NCBI GenBank assembly: GCA_964498075.1 | Contig: CAZCGA010000078.1 | Coordinates: 1 to 29,088 of the forward strand | Origin: CAZCGA01 sp964498075 | GTDB lineage: Bacteria; Desulfobacterota; Binatia; HRBIN30 | DNA length: 29,088 nucleotides | Direction: 5' to 3' | Shown here: positions 6,456-13,424 of the stretch, one piece after another | Position numbering within the stretch: the stretch's first letter is position 1 | Layout of the letters: each line of letters begins with the position of its first letter | The notes under the pieces: generated by a model | The model's input: only the letters and a program-made list of their open reading frames with translations | What the model was told of the DNA's origin: nothing | The model's database searches: none | Position numbers and translations under genes: made by a program

Positions 6456-6583
6456 GAACCTTCGCGCTCAGCCTCGGCAGTTGACGGCTCTGGCTTAGCA
6501 CACGGAGCCGCGGGGTGAACAGATGTGCAGCGCGTCGCGTCCGCTTGCGCAGCCGGCGGCTTGTCACTACAAGCAGGTTGGCC

Positions 6584-7852
6584 ATGGGTGAGGCTTCCGT
6601 CACCGCGCCCAAGTCGCGCCCGCGCTTGAATCAGGCGGCGCGGCCGGGACGCGACCATTACGTCATCCTCGGCCTCAGCTGGGCAGGTTGGCTATTCGAT
6701 TTCTACGATCTCATCCTGTACTCGTTCCTCCTCGTCCCCATCGCCCACGACTTCGGCTTGAGCCGCGAGGAGTCGTCGCTGGTGCTGGGCGTGTCGCTCG
6801 GCTTCACCGCCTTCGGCGGTGTGCTCTTCGGTCGGCTGGCGGACCGTGTCGGCCGCAAGGCGGTGTTGCAGTGGACCATCCTCAGCTACGCCGCCGGCGT
6901 CTTGCTTTCGGGCCTCGCGCTCGATCTGTGGACGCTGCTGCTGGCGCGCATCGTCACCGCGGTAGGCGTGGGCGGCGAGTGGGCCACCGGCCAGACCATC
7001 GTCAGCGAGACCTTTCCCGCCAAGGATCGCGGGCACTATGGCGCGCTGATGCAGACGGGCGCGCCGCTCGGCGTCGGGCTGGCGGCGATCATGGGCAGCT
7101 TCTTCGCGCCGGTGTTCGGGTGGCGCACCACGTTCATCGTCTCGGCATTGCCGGCGCTGCTGGTGACCTTGATCCGCAAGTACATGCCGGAGTCGGACGT
7201 CTGGGAAGCGCAAGGAAGGCAGGCAGCGACGCCTGCCTCACCGGGCGGCTTCGGCTTGCTGTTGCGCCCGCCGCTGCGCGGTCTCGCCGTTCGCTGCCTC
7301 GTCCTGGCGGCGCTGAACATGTCGGCCTATTGGTTCACCTACTCGTGGCTGCCGGCGTATCTGGTCACCGAGCGCCATCTCAGCATCGCCAACTCCGGCG
7401 AGTGGATCCTGACGATCGTCGCCGGTGAGCTGATCGGCTACGGCTCGTACGGGTGGTTTGCCGATCGCCTCGGACGCAAGCCGGTGTTCACCGCGTTCAC
7501 CATCGTCATGGCGGCCGGCTTGTTGATGATCACCGTGTTCTGGCCGATGATCGAGGGTGAGCCGGGACTCATCCTGGCGTTCATGCTGTTGGTGGGCATC
7601 GGCACGGGCTCGTGGTCGACGTTCGGTCCCATGTTCTCCGAGCTGTTCCCGACCGCGATCCGCAACACCGCCGTCGGTTCGATCTTCAACCTGGCGCGCG
7701 GCGTGCAGTTCTTCACGCCGCTGATCATCACCGCCGTGGCGCGCCACGCCGACCTGTCGGCCGGCATCGCGCTGGCCGCGGCCTTTTCGCTCGGCGCTGG
7801 CGCCGCCGTCTGGCTGCTGCCCGAAACGCGCGGGCGCGAGATCAACGACTGA
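6584..7852 (+). CDS. MFS transporter, metabolite:H+ symporter type
   Basis: A 422-residue inner-membrane protein with about 12 hydrophobic segments. TM1 carries the D39-x2-D42 pair in LFDFYDLILYSFL, typical of the metabolite:H+ symporter group. Motif A is GRLADRVGRK (83-92) and its second-half copy is FADRLGRK. The central loop is short (about residues 206-225). Transport of an organic acid or similar metabolite with protons is inferred from the subfamily; the substrate is unknown. The ATG at 6584 is chosen because the frame upstream to 6515 encodes an Arg-rich unlikely N terminus. A small perfect palindrome (7217-7238) lies inside the central loop coding region and encodes RQAATPAS, suggesting a tolerated repeat insertion. 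Confidence 0.88.
   Translation: MGEASVTAPKSRPRLNQAARPGRDHYVILGLSWAGWLFDFYDLILYSFLLVPIAHDFGLSREESSLVLGVSLGFTAFGGVLFGRLADRVGRKAVLQWTILSYAAGVLLSGLALDLWTLLLARIVTAVGVGGEWATGQTIVSETFPAKDRGHYGALMQTGAPLGVGLAAIMGSFFAPVFGWRTTFIVSALPALLVTLIRKYMPESDVWEAQGRQAATPASPGGFGLLLRPPLRGLAVRCLVLAALNMSAYWFTYSWLPAYLVTERHLSIANSGEWILTIVAGELIGYGSYGWFADRLGRKPVFTAFTIVMAAGLLMITVFWPMIEGEPGLILAFMLLVGIGTGSWSTFGPMFSELFPTAIRNTAVGSIFNLARGVQFFTPLIITAVARHADLSAGIALAAAFSLGAGAAVWLLPETRGREIND
7217..7238. repeat. Intragenic mini-palindrome with AGCGAC loop
   Basis: AGGCAGGC (7217-7224) and GCCTGCCT (7231-7238) form a perfect 8-bp stem around AGCGAC. It lies in the cytoplasmic-loop coding region of the MFS gene. The core GGCAGNGACGCC recurs at 7859-7876, suggesting two copies of one dispersed short repeat. 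Confidence 0.6.
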
Positions 7853-7858
7853 GCACTC

Positions 7859-7876
7859 GCGGGCAGGGACGCCCGC
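7859..7876 (+). terminator. Short stem-loop after the MFS gene
   Basis: GCGGGC (7859-7864) and GCCCGC (7871-7876) form a perfect GC-rich stem around AGGGAC, seven bases after the MFS stop. There is no T tract, so intrinsic termination is uncertain. It shares the GGCAGNGACGCC core with the palindrome inside the MFS gene. Confidence 0.4.
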
Positions 7877-7985
7877 TGCAACGTCCAGACTTCCTCCGCC
7901 GGACCCCATCCGGTGCTCAACCAGAGTCGTCTCTTGCGGCGATCGCTGGCGGTGCCTACATCTGATGCGCAACACCTGGAAGCGC

Positions 7986-8693
7986 ATGCAGCTGGCGATC
8001 TTCGATCTGGACGGGACGCTGACCCGAACCACGCACATCGACGCGGTGTGCTTCCTGCGCGCCTGCGCGGAGGAGTTCGGCGTCCACAGCGTCGACACGA
8101 ACTGGACGGCATATACGCACTCCACCGACTCGGGCATCAGCCTGGAGATTCTGCAGGCCCATCTGCAACGCGTCCCGTCCGCCGACGAGGTGGCCCGGCT
8201 GCAGCGGCGATTCGTGGCGTTGCTGGCTCGCGCCTTCCTGGAGACACCCGAATCGTGCACGGAGATCGCGGGTGCCCGTGCGGCGTTGCAGGGGCTTCGG
8301 AAGCACCCGGACTGGAGCGTAGCGATCGCCACCGGGAGCTGGCGTACCTCCGCCGTGCTGAAGATGGACACCGCCGGCATCGATCGCGCGGGTCTTCCGG
8401 CGGCGTTCGCCGACGACTCGATGGCCCGCGAGGACATCATCCGTACGGCGTTGGCGCGCGCTCAAGCGCAGCATGCCCAGCCGCACTTCAGCCGTGTCGT
8501 CTATCTGGGCGATGCGGTCTGGGACGTGCGCGCCGCCATCGAGCTGCAGCTGCCGTTCATCGGCGTCGGGAGCGGGGGCCGCGAGGCCGCGCTCCGCGCA
8601 GCCGGTGCGCGTGTCGTTTTGGCGGACTTCGGGGATCCGGAGGGGCTGCTGCGTGCTCTTGCAGACGCCGCGGTTCCCGCTAGGAATGCTTGA
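7986..8693 (+). CDS. HAD-superfamily hydrolase
   Basis: A 235-residue haloacid-dehalogenase-fold phosphatase. Motif I is FDLDGTLT with the nucleophile D7 and acid D9. Motif II is the Thr in IATGSW, a conserved Lys candidate follows in AVLKMD, and motif IV is LGDAVWD. A helical cap of about 70 residues sits after motif I. These enzymes usually remove phosphate from small metabolites; the substrate is not predictable. The ATG at 7986 is chosen because GGAAG precedes it by a few bases and it gives the standard N terminus; an ATG at 7965 would add seven residues. The gene is 22 bases upstream of the DedA gene and both read rightward, so they are probably co-transcribed. Confidence 0.85.
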   Translation: MQLAIFDLDGTLTRTTHIDAVCFLRACAEEFGVHSVDTNWTAYTHSTDSGISLEILQAHLQRVPSADEVARLQRRFVALLARAFLETPESCTEIAGARAALQGLRKHPDWSVAIATGSWRTSAVLKMDTAGIDRAGLPAAFADDSMAREDIIRTALARAQAQHAQPHFSRVVYLGDAVWDVRAAIELQLPFIGVGSGGREAALRAAGARVVLADFGDPEGLLRALADAAVPARNA

Positions 8694-8715
8694 GCGGGAG
8701 CGCTTAGGAGCACAC

Positions 8716-9375
8716 ATGGAGCTGATCACGACCTTCATCGAATACTTCATGCACCTGGACAAGCATCTGAATGTGGTCATTCAGAGCTACGGCATCTGGA
8801 CCTACGCCATCCTGTTCCTGATCATCTTCTGTGAGACGGGGCTGGTGGTCACGCCGATCCTGCCGGGCGACTCGCTGCTGTTCGCCGCCGGGACGTTTGC
8901 GGCGCTCGGGTCGCTGCAGGTGGAGGTGCTCTTCACCCTGCTGGGTCTCGCCGCGGTGGCGGGCGACACGCTGAACTACTGGATCGGCTATGCCGTCGGG
9001 CCGAAGGTCTTCCAGCAGGAGCACGGGCGCTTCTTCAAGAAGGAGCATCTCGAGCGCACGCACCGGTTCTACGAGCGGTACGGCGGCAAGACCATCATCA
9101 TCGCGCGCTTCATGCCGATCATCCGGACCTTTGCGCCGTTCGTCGCCGGCATCGGCAGCATGACGTACCCGCGCTTCATCACCTACAACGTCGTCGGTGG
9201 CGTGGCGTGGATCGGCCTGTTCGTCTTCGGCGGCTACTACTTCGGCAACATCCCCGTGGTGAAGCAGAACTTCACCTTCGTGCTCATGGCGATCATCGTC
9301 ATCTCCGTGCTCCCCGGTGTCATCGAGTTCCTGCGCCAGCGCTCCCGGCAGCCCAGCGTGGGGATTGCCGAGTAG
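8716..9375 (+). CDS. DedA-family membrane protein (YqjA/YghB type)
   Basis: A 219-residue integral membrane protein with the DedA signature. Residues known to be essential in E. coli YqjA have counterparts here: E40 in FCETGLVV, D52 in PGDSLLFAAG, and R131 and R137 in ARFMPIIRTFAPFVAG. Hydrophobic segments lie at about 28-48, 53-85, 140-177 and 186-205. DedA proteins are linked to envelope homeostasis, and some are proposed undecaprenyl-phosphate or phospholipid flippases. The ATG at 8716 is backed by AGGAG five bases upstream. It follows the HAD gene closely, which might pair lipid-carrier recycling with a phosphatase, but that link is inference. Confidence 0.9.
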   Translation: MELITTFIEYFMHLDKHLNVVIQSYGIWTYAILFLIIFCETGLVVTPILPGDSLLFAAGTFAALGSLQVEVLFTLLGLAAVAGDTLNYWIGYAVGPKVFQQEHGRFFKKEHLERTHRFYERYGGKTIIIARFMPIIRTFAPFVAGIGSMTYPRFITYNVVGGVAWIGLFVFGGYYFGNIPVVKQNFTFVLMAIIVISVLPGVIEFLRQRSRQPSVGIAE

Positions 9376-9393
9376 CTGTCGAAGTAAATTCAA

Positions 9394-9484
9394 GAAGACA
9401 CGGATGGAACGCCAAGGCGCAAGGAGGGGCTGAGACCCCTTGGCGTCCCTGCGCCTTTGCGACCTTGCGTTGAGTTCAGTCTTC
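9394..9484. repeat. Inverted repeat of ACGCCAAGG / GCGCAAGG words
   Basis: The element is bounded by GAAGAC (9394-9399) and GTCTTC (9479-9484). The left side carries ACGCCAAGG (9409-9417) overlapping GGCGCAAGG (9416-9424). The right side carries the reverse complements CCTTGGCGT (9438-9446), GCGCCTTTGCG (9451-9461) and CCTTGCG (9463-9469). Several alternative stems are possible because the words are near-copies of each other. It separates the DedA gene from the next rightward gene. Confidence 0.65.
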
Positions 9485-9538
9485 CTCGCCTCCGGCCCGA
9501 ACCTTTATTCGCGGGCCCAGCTCTGGTAGGCAGGCCGC

Positions 9539-11164
9539 GTGGATAGCACGCTCAAGACAATCGTCGAGCTGATCGGCGGCACCGACGTCGAGACGCGCTG
9601 CGCCGCCCTCGTGGTGCTGACGCAGCTGAAGGCCGCGGACCACCGGGTCGTGCGCACCGTCGGCGAAGCGCTGAACAGCAAAAACGCTGTGGTGCGGGAC
9701 TTCGCCGTCGGCTACTTCGAGCAAGTGCGGCCGCGTGACGGCCTGGCGCACCTGGTACCACTGCTGGACCACGATGAAGAGGCGCTGCGCCAGCGCGTCG
9801 TTTGGATCCTCTCGCAGTACGGGGCGGCTGCCGTCGCGGCAACCAAGAGCTTGCTCAAGGACGCGCCGCGGCGGCGGCTCAACGCCATCATCGATCTGTG
9901 CGCCCGCGTGCGTTCGAGCGCCGCGTTCGATCTGTTGTTCACCGTGATGGCCGGGGACGACTTCGACGCCAACCGCGCCGCCTGTGACGCGGTCACCGCG
10001 GCGATTCCATCCCTCGACGCGCGGGTGCGGAGCGACCTCTTCGCCCGCACCGATGCGCTGGCGGCCACGGCCAAAGGGCAGCGCCCGGCGCTGGTCGCCG
10101 CGGCCAAGCTGTTCGGCGCGCTGACCGATGCGAAGGCGCGCCGCCGCTTGTTCGGCATGCTCGACACGGAGCAGCCGCACGTGGTCCGCACGCACGCCCT
10201 CGGTGCCCTCACACAATGCCTGCGCGGCCACAAGCTGACGGCAGCGGAGGTCGGCGCCTTGGTGTCGCTGCTCGACGAAGAGGATGAGGCCGGCGTGTTG
10301 CGCCCGGTTGTGCACTTACTCGAAGACCAAACCTTGGACCGCTCGTACTTGGCGCAGCTCAATCGCCTCGTCGACAGCCCGCAGCCGCTGGTGAAACGCT
10401 TCGCCGTGCAGAAGCTCGGCAGCTTCGATTCGGGCGCCGTCGTCAAGTCGCTCATCGGCTACCTCACCGACGACAGCTACGCCCGGCGCGACCAGGCCGC
10501 GACCTCGCTCAAGAAGCTCCCCGCCGCCCGCACCGCCTTGATGAAGGAGTTCCTCGCCTGTGACGAGGAGCGCAAGGCGTGGGCTCTGGAAGACATCCTC
10601 CTGGCACACGAACGGGGCTGGAAGCGGGATACCGTCGGCGCCGTGTGGAAGAAGCTCGAGGGCGCGCTGGAGAAGCGCGACGACCGGCTGTACACGGCGT
10701 ACTTCCACTTCCTGAACGCGCTCGACGCCGACACGCTCGGCGAGCGAGTGCGCGCCCGCGCCGAGCACCGGCGCAAGGCCAAAGACTTCGCGACCTGCGC
10801 CAAGTGGATCGGCCTGATCAAAGACTCGCCTGCCTTCGACGCCGATGCGAAGTTCGCCCTCGCCGTCGCCGAGCTGAAGTCGCATCGGCATGCGCTGTCC
10901 GCCACCGGGCGGCGGCACGACCCGACGCTCGACCTGCTCCGCGAGCTGGCGCGCTCCGCGTTCGCCACGGCCGACCGCTTGCGCAAAGAGCGCGCCCTGA
11001 CGCCGGAGGAGCTCTTCTACGTGGCGTTCAACTTCGCCGAGGGCTCCGCGGAGGACAAGGCCGTCGCCCGCGACCTGCTCCAGCATCTCGCGACCAAGCA
11101 CGGCCGTACCAAGATCGGCAAGGCGGCGAAGAACAAGTTGCGGCTGGTGGCCGGGGCCGCTTAG
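9539..11164 (+). CDS. HEAT-repeat-like helical protein
   Basis: A 541-residue soluble protein built of helical pairs. The N-terminal 350 residues show repeated HEAT-like units, for example DVETRCAALVVLTQL, NAVVRDFAVGYFEQV, EALRQRVVWILSQYG and DSYARRDQAATSLKKL. The C-terminal 180 residues are helical but less regular and rich in Lys and Arg. No signal peptide or catalytic motif is visible. Such proteins act as binding scaffolds; the partner is unknown. The start is a GTG at 9539 with an AGGCAGG-like site upstream, and no better ATG exists near the start of similarity. The next gene, a glycosyltransferase, begins 30 bases after the stop, so they may be co-transcribed. Confidence 0.7.
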   Translation: MDSTLKTIVELIGGTDVETRCAALVVLTQLKAADHRVVRTVGEALNSKNAVVRDFAVGYFEQVRPRDGLAHLVPLLDHDEEALRQRVVWILSQYGAAAVAATKSLLKDAPRRRLNAIIDLCARVRSSAAFDLLFTVMAGDDFDANRAACDAVTAAIPSLDARVRSDLFARTDALAATAKGQRPALVAAAKLFGALTDAKARRRLFGMLDTEQPHVVRTHALGALTQCLRGHKLTAAEVGALVSLLDEEDEAGVLRPVVHLLEDQTLDRSYLAQLNRLVDSPQPLVKRFAVQKLGSFDSGAVVKSLIGYLTDDSYARRDQAATSLKKLPAARTALMKEFLACDEERKAWALEDILLAHERGWKRDTVGAVWKKLEGALEKRDDRLYTAYFHFLNALDADTLGERVRARAEHRRKAKDFATCAKWIGLIKDSPAFDADAKFALAVAELKSHRHALSATGRRHDPTLDLLRELARSAFATADRLRKERALTPEELFYVAFNFAEGSAEDKAVARDLLQHLATKHGRTKIGKAAKNKLRLVAGAA

Positions 11165-11194
11165 CGTTCCGAATCCGCGAGCCGAGACGCCGCG

Positions 11195-12349
11195 ATGGCG
11201 AAACGCATCATGATCGCCGGCGCCATCGCCCAGCACCCGCTCGGCGGCGCGGGCAACACGTGGGCGTTCCTCCAGTATGTGCTCGGCTTCCGGCGGCTCG
11301 GGTTCGACACGTATTACGTCGAGCACATCGACGCGCAGCATTGCATCGACGACGCCTGGGTGCCCGCACCGTTCACCGCCTCGGCCAACGCGCGCTACTT
11401 CCGCGCCGTCATGGATCGATTTGGACTGAGCGATCACGCCGCGCTGATCGAGTGGGAGGGACCGCATTCCGCCGGCGTGCCGCGGGCAGAGATCGAGCAG
11501 CTGGCGCGCCACACCGATCTGCTGATCAACGGCTCGGGGCGCTTCCACCTCGCCTCCGTGCTCGGCGCCGTGCGCCGGCGCCTCTATCTCGACCTCGATC
11601 CCGGCTTCGTGCAGATATGGCAGGAGCAGTACGCCGTCGACATGAATCTTCCGGGGCATGACGTGTACGTCACCGTCGGCTTGAATCTGGGCGCGCCGGA
11701 TTGTCCGTTGCCGACGTGCGGCATCGACTGGAAGACGACGTTGCCGCCGGTGGTGCTCGGCGAGTGGACCACCGACGCCCCCGGAGGCGATGTTTACACC
11801 ACGGTCGCCGACTGGCGCGGCTACAGCCCGGTGGAGTGGCGCGGGGTATGGTACGGGCAGAAGGCGGAGGAGTTCGTCCGCATCATCGACCTGCCGCGCC
11901 GCGTCGCGGTGCCGTTGGAGCTGTGCCTGGCGATCCACCCCGACGAGCCCGACTATGGCAAGCTCGAGGAAAACCGCTGGCGCCTGACGTCACCGCGCCA
12001 GCACTGCGCGACGCCCGACACGTATCGCGATTACATTCGTGGCTCACGCGGCGAGCTCACGGTCGTGAAGCACGGCTACGCGGCGGGCCGCACCGGCTGG
12101 TTCAGCGATCGCAGCGCCTGCTACCTCGCCGCCGGCCGGCCGGTGATCGTGCAGGACACGGGCATCGGGCGCTACGTACCGACGGGTGCCGGGCTGCTGA
12201 CGTTCAGCGACACGGCGAGCGCCGCGGCCGCGCTCGACACCGTGGAGCGCGACTATCCGCGGCACGCCGCCGCTGCCACTGCATTCGCGCGCGCGCATCT
12301 CGACGCGGACCGCGTGCTGCCGCGTCTGCTGGAGCTGGCCGAGCTATGA
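11195..12349 (+). CDS. GT-B-like glycosyltransferase (CgeB/family 1-like)
   Basis: A 384-residue cytoplasmic protein with a GT-B layout. The N-terminal Rossmann half begins RIMIAGAIAQHPLGGAGNTW, and the C-terminal half has YRDYIRGSRGELTVVKHGYA and, from about residue 301, GWFSDRSACYLAAGRPVIVQ followed by DTG and the GAGLLTF loop. These C-terminal segments are the nucleotide-sugar-binding signature of CgeB-like and family 1 transferases. Donor and acceptor are unknown. The ATG at 11195 starts the protein directly at the first Rossmann strand. Remains of a second gene of the same family lie immediately downstream (12359-12620), so this was probably a tandem pair. Confidence 0.7.
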   Translation: MAKRIMIAGAIAQHPLGGAGNTWAFLQYVLGFRRLGFDTYYVEHIDAQHCIDDAWVPAPFTASANARYFRAVMDRFGLSDHAALIEWEGPHSAGVPRAEIEQLARHTDLLINGSGRFHLASVLGAVRRRLYLDLDPGFVQIWQEQYAVDMNLPGHDVYVTVGLNLGAPDCPLPTCGIDWKTTLPPVVLGEWTTDAPGGDVYTTVADWRGYSPVEWRGVWYGQKAEEFVRIIDLPRRVAVPLELCLAIHPDEPDYGKLEENRWRLTSPRQHCATPDTYRDYIRGSRGELTVVKHGYAAGRTGWFSDRSACYLAAGRPVIVQDTGIGRYVPTGAGLLTFSDTASAAAALDTVERDYPRHAAAATAFARAHLDADRVLPRLLELAEL

Positions 12350-12358
12350 CGCACGGCG

Positions 12359-12620
12359 AACCGCGTCATTCTCGTCGCCTTCGCCCGCGACTTCTTTCAC
12401 CGGTTCGGCTTCGGCGACCGTTGGGTGTTCTGGGATGCCGCCCGTGATCAGCACCACGGCTTGAGCGCCGACGAGACGGCGGCGAGCTGCTGCGGCAGCA
12501 CGACTGGGAGACGCTCGACCCGATCGCAGTCTCGCGTGACGCCCTCGTCTACCGCGACTTCATCCGCCGCTCCAAGGGCGAGTTCACCGTCGCCAAAGAC
12601 CTCAACGTCCGCCGCCGTCT
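12359..12620 (+). pseudogene. Decayed paralogue of the upstream glycosyltransferase
   Basis: Two fragments of the same protein family lie in different frames. Codons from 12359 read RVILVAFARDFFHRFGFGDR and then VFWDAARDQHHGLSADET, resembling the region before the intact gene's AEIEQLARHTDLLINGSG. Codons from 12478 read GGELLRQHDWETLDPIAVSR then VYRDFIRRSKGEFTVAKDLN, which aligns with the intact gene's YGKLEENRWRLTSPRQ and YRDYIRGSRGELTVVKHG. The roughly 170 residues that should separate them are missing, there is a frame change at about 12475, and similarity ends near 12610 without the GWFSDRSA segment. Start and stop are absent. It is a deletion-worn remnant with no expected product. Confidence 0.65.
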
Positions 12621-12665
12621 GATCCTACCCCTTTTCCACCTGCACGGATTCTTGATCGGCTCCGT

Positions 12666-12682
12666 GCGGTTTGGTAAACCGC
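12666..12682. promoter_or_regulatory. Perfect hairpin upstream of the cytochrome c gene
   Basis: GCGGTTT (12666-12672) and AAACCGC (12676-12682) form a 7-bp stem with a 3-base loop, 27-43 bases before the cytochrome c start. It could be an operator, a leader hairpin or the old terminator of the decayed gene. Confidence 0.35.
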
Positions 12683-12708
12683 GTGCTCGTGAGGAAAGGG
12701 AGAACACA

Positions 12709-13014
12709 ATGAAGGCAAGAGTGTTGGTGATTGCGGCAGTTCTGGGGTGCTCGACCGCGGCATGGGCGGCGGACGCTCCGGCGGTGTACGACAAGAAGTG
12801 CAAGGCGTGTCACAGCATCGCGGGTGCGGGCGGTCCGGCGGCGAAGACGGGCGGCCCGCTCGATGACGTCGGCTCGAAGCGGGACGTGGCGTGGCTGCGT
12901 GACTATCTCAAAGATCCCAAGTCCAAGCTACCGACCGCGAAGATGCCGAAGCTGAACCTGCCGGACGAGGATGTGAACGCCCTCGTGGCGTATCTGCTCA
13001 CGCTGAAGAAGTGA
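12709..13014 (+). CDS. Periplasmic monohaem cytochrome c
   Basis: A 101-residue small class I cytochrome c. A signal peptide (MKARVLVIAAVLGCSTAAWA) is followed by a mature domain with the haem-binding C31-K-A-C34-H35 and a likely distal ligand M79 in AKMPKLNLP. The C-terminal helix DVNALVAYLLTL is typical of the family. It should carry electrons in the periplasm. The ATG at 12709 has AAAGGGAG five bases upstream. The stop overlaps the GTG start of the DUF35 gene by four bases (GTGA), so expression is coupled to two cytoplasmic-looking proteins whose relation to electron transfer is not obvious. Confidence 0.9.
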   Translation: MKARVLVIAAVLGCSTAAWAADAPAVYDKKCKACHSIAGAGGPAAKTGGPLDDVGSKRDVAWLRDYLKDPKSKLPTAKMPKLNLPDEDVNALVAYLLTLKK

Positions 13015-13424
13015 ACTACACGGGTCCCATCCCGAAGCCCACGCCGGAGACCCAGCCGTTCTGGGACGGCACCAAGCAGCGCAAGCTGATGGTGCAGCGC
13101 TGCGGCGATTGTGGCCAGCATTACTTCTATCCACGCCCGCTCTGCCCGCAGTGCCTGTCGCGCAACGTCGAGTGGACGCAGGTCAGCGGGCGCGGGCGGC
13201 TGCACACCTTCGTCATCAACCACCGCCCGCCGCGCGGCTATCCGCTGCCCGCACCGTTCATCATCGGCATCGTGCAGCTGGAGGAAGGGCCGCGCCTGAT
13301 GAGCAACCTCATCGGCATCGAGCCGGACCCGGCCGTGGTCCGCTGCGACATGCCGGTGGAAGTCGTCTTCGAAGACATCACCGCCGAGATCACCCTACCC
13401 AGGTTCCGGCCGTCGAGCGCGTGA
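13011..13424 (+). CDS. DUF35 Zn-ribbon/OB-fold protein
   Basis: A 137-residue protein with the DUF35 layout: an N-terminal helix (TQPFWDGTKQRKLMVQRC), a four-Cys rubredoxin-like zinc ribbon C31-x2-C34 and C45-x2-C48 in CPQC, then an OB fold (GRGRLHTFVINHRPP, FIIGIVQLEEGPRLMSNLIG). Such proteins bind acyl-CoA and usually partner a thiolase or a hydratase, steering substrates. Here no thiolase is adjacent. The start is a GTG overlapping the cytochrome stop, and the gene's own stop overlaps the GTG of the glycosidase gene, so all three are translationally chained. The acyl-CoA role is family knowledge; the local partner is unknown. Confidence 0.88.
   Translation: MNYTGPIPKPTPETQPFWDGTKQRKLMVQRCGDCGQHYFYPRPLCPQCLSRNVEWTQVSGRGRLHTFVINHRPPRGYPLPAPFIIGIVQLEEGPRLMSNLIGIEPDPAVVRCDMPVEVVFEDITAEITLPRFRPSSA

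Noticed and set aside
10316..11938. 540-residue antisense open frame
   Set aside because: It is a shadow of the HEAT-repeat and glycosyltransferase genes, with Glu/Arg/Val-rich low-information composition and no motif.
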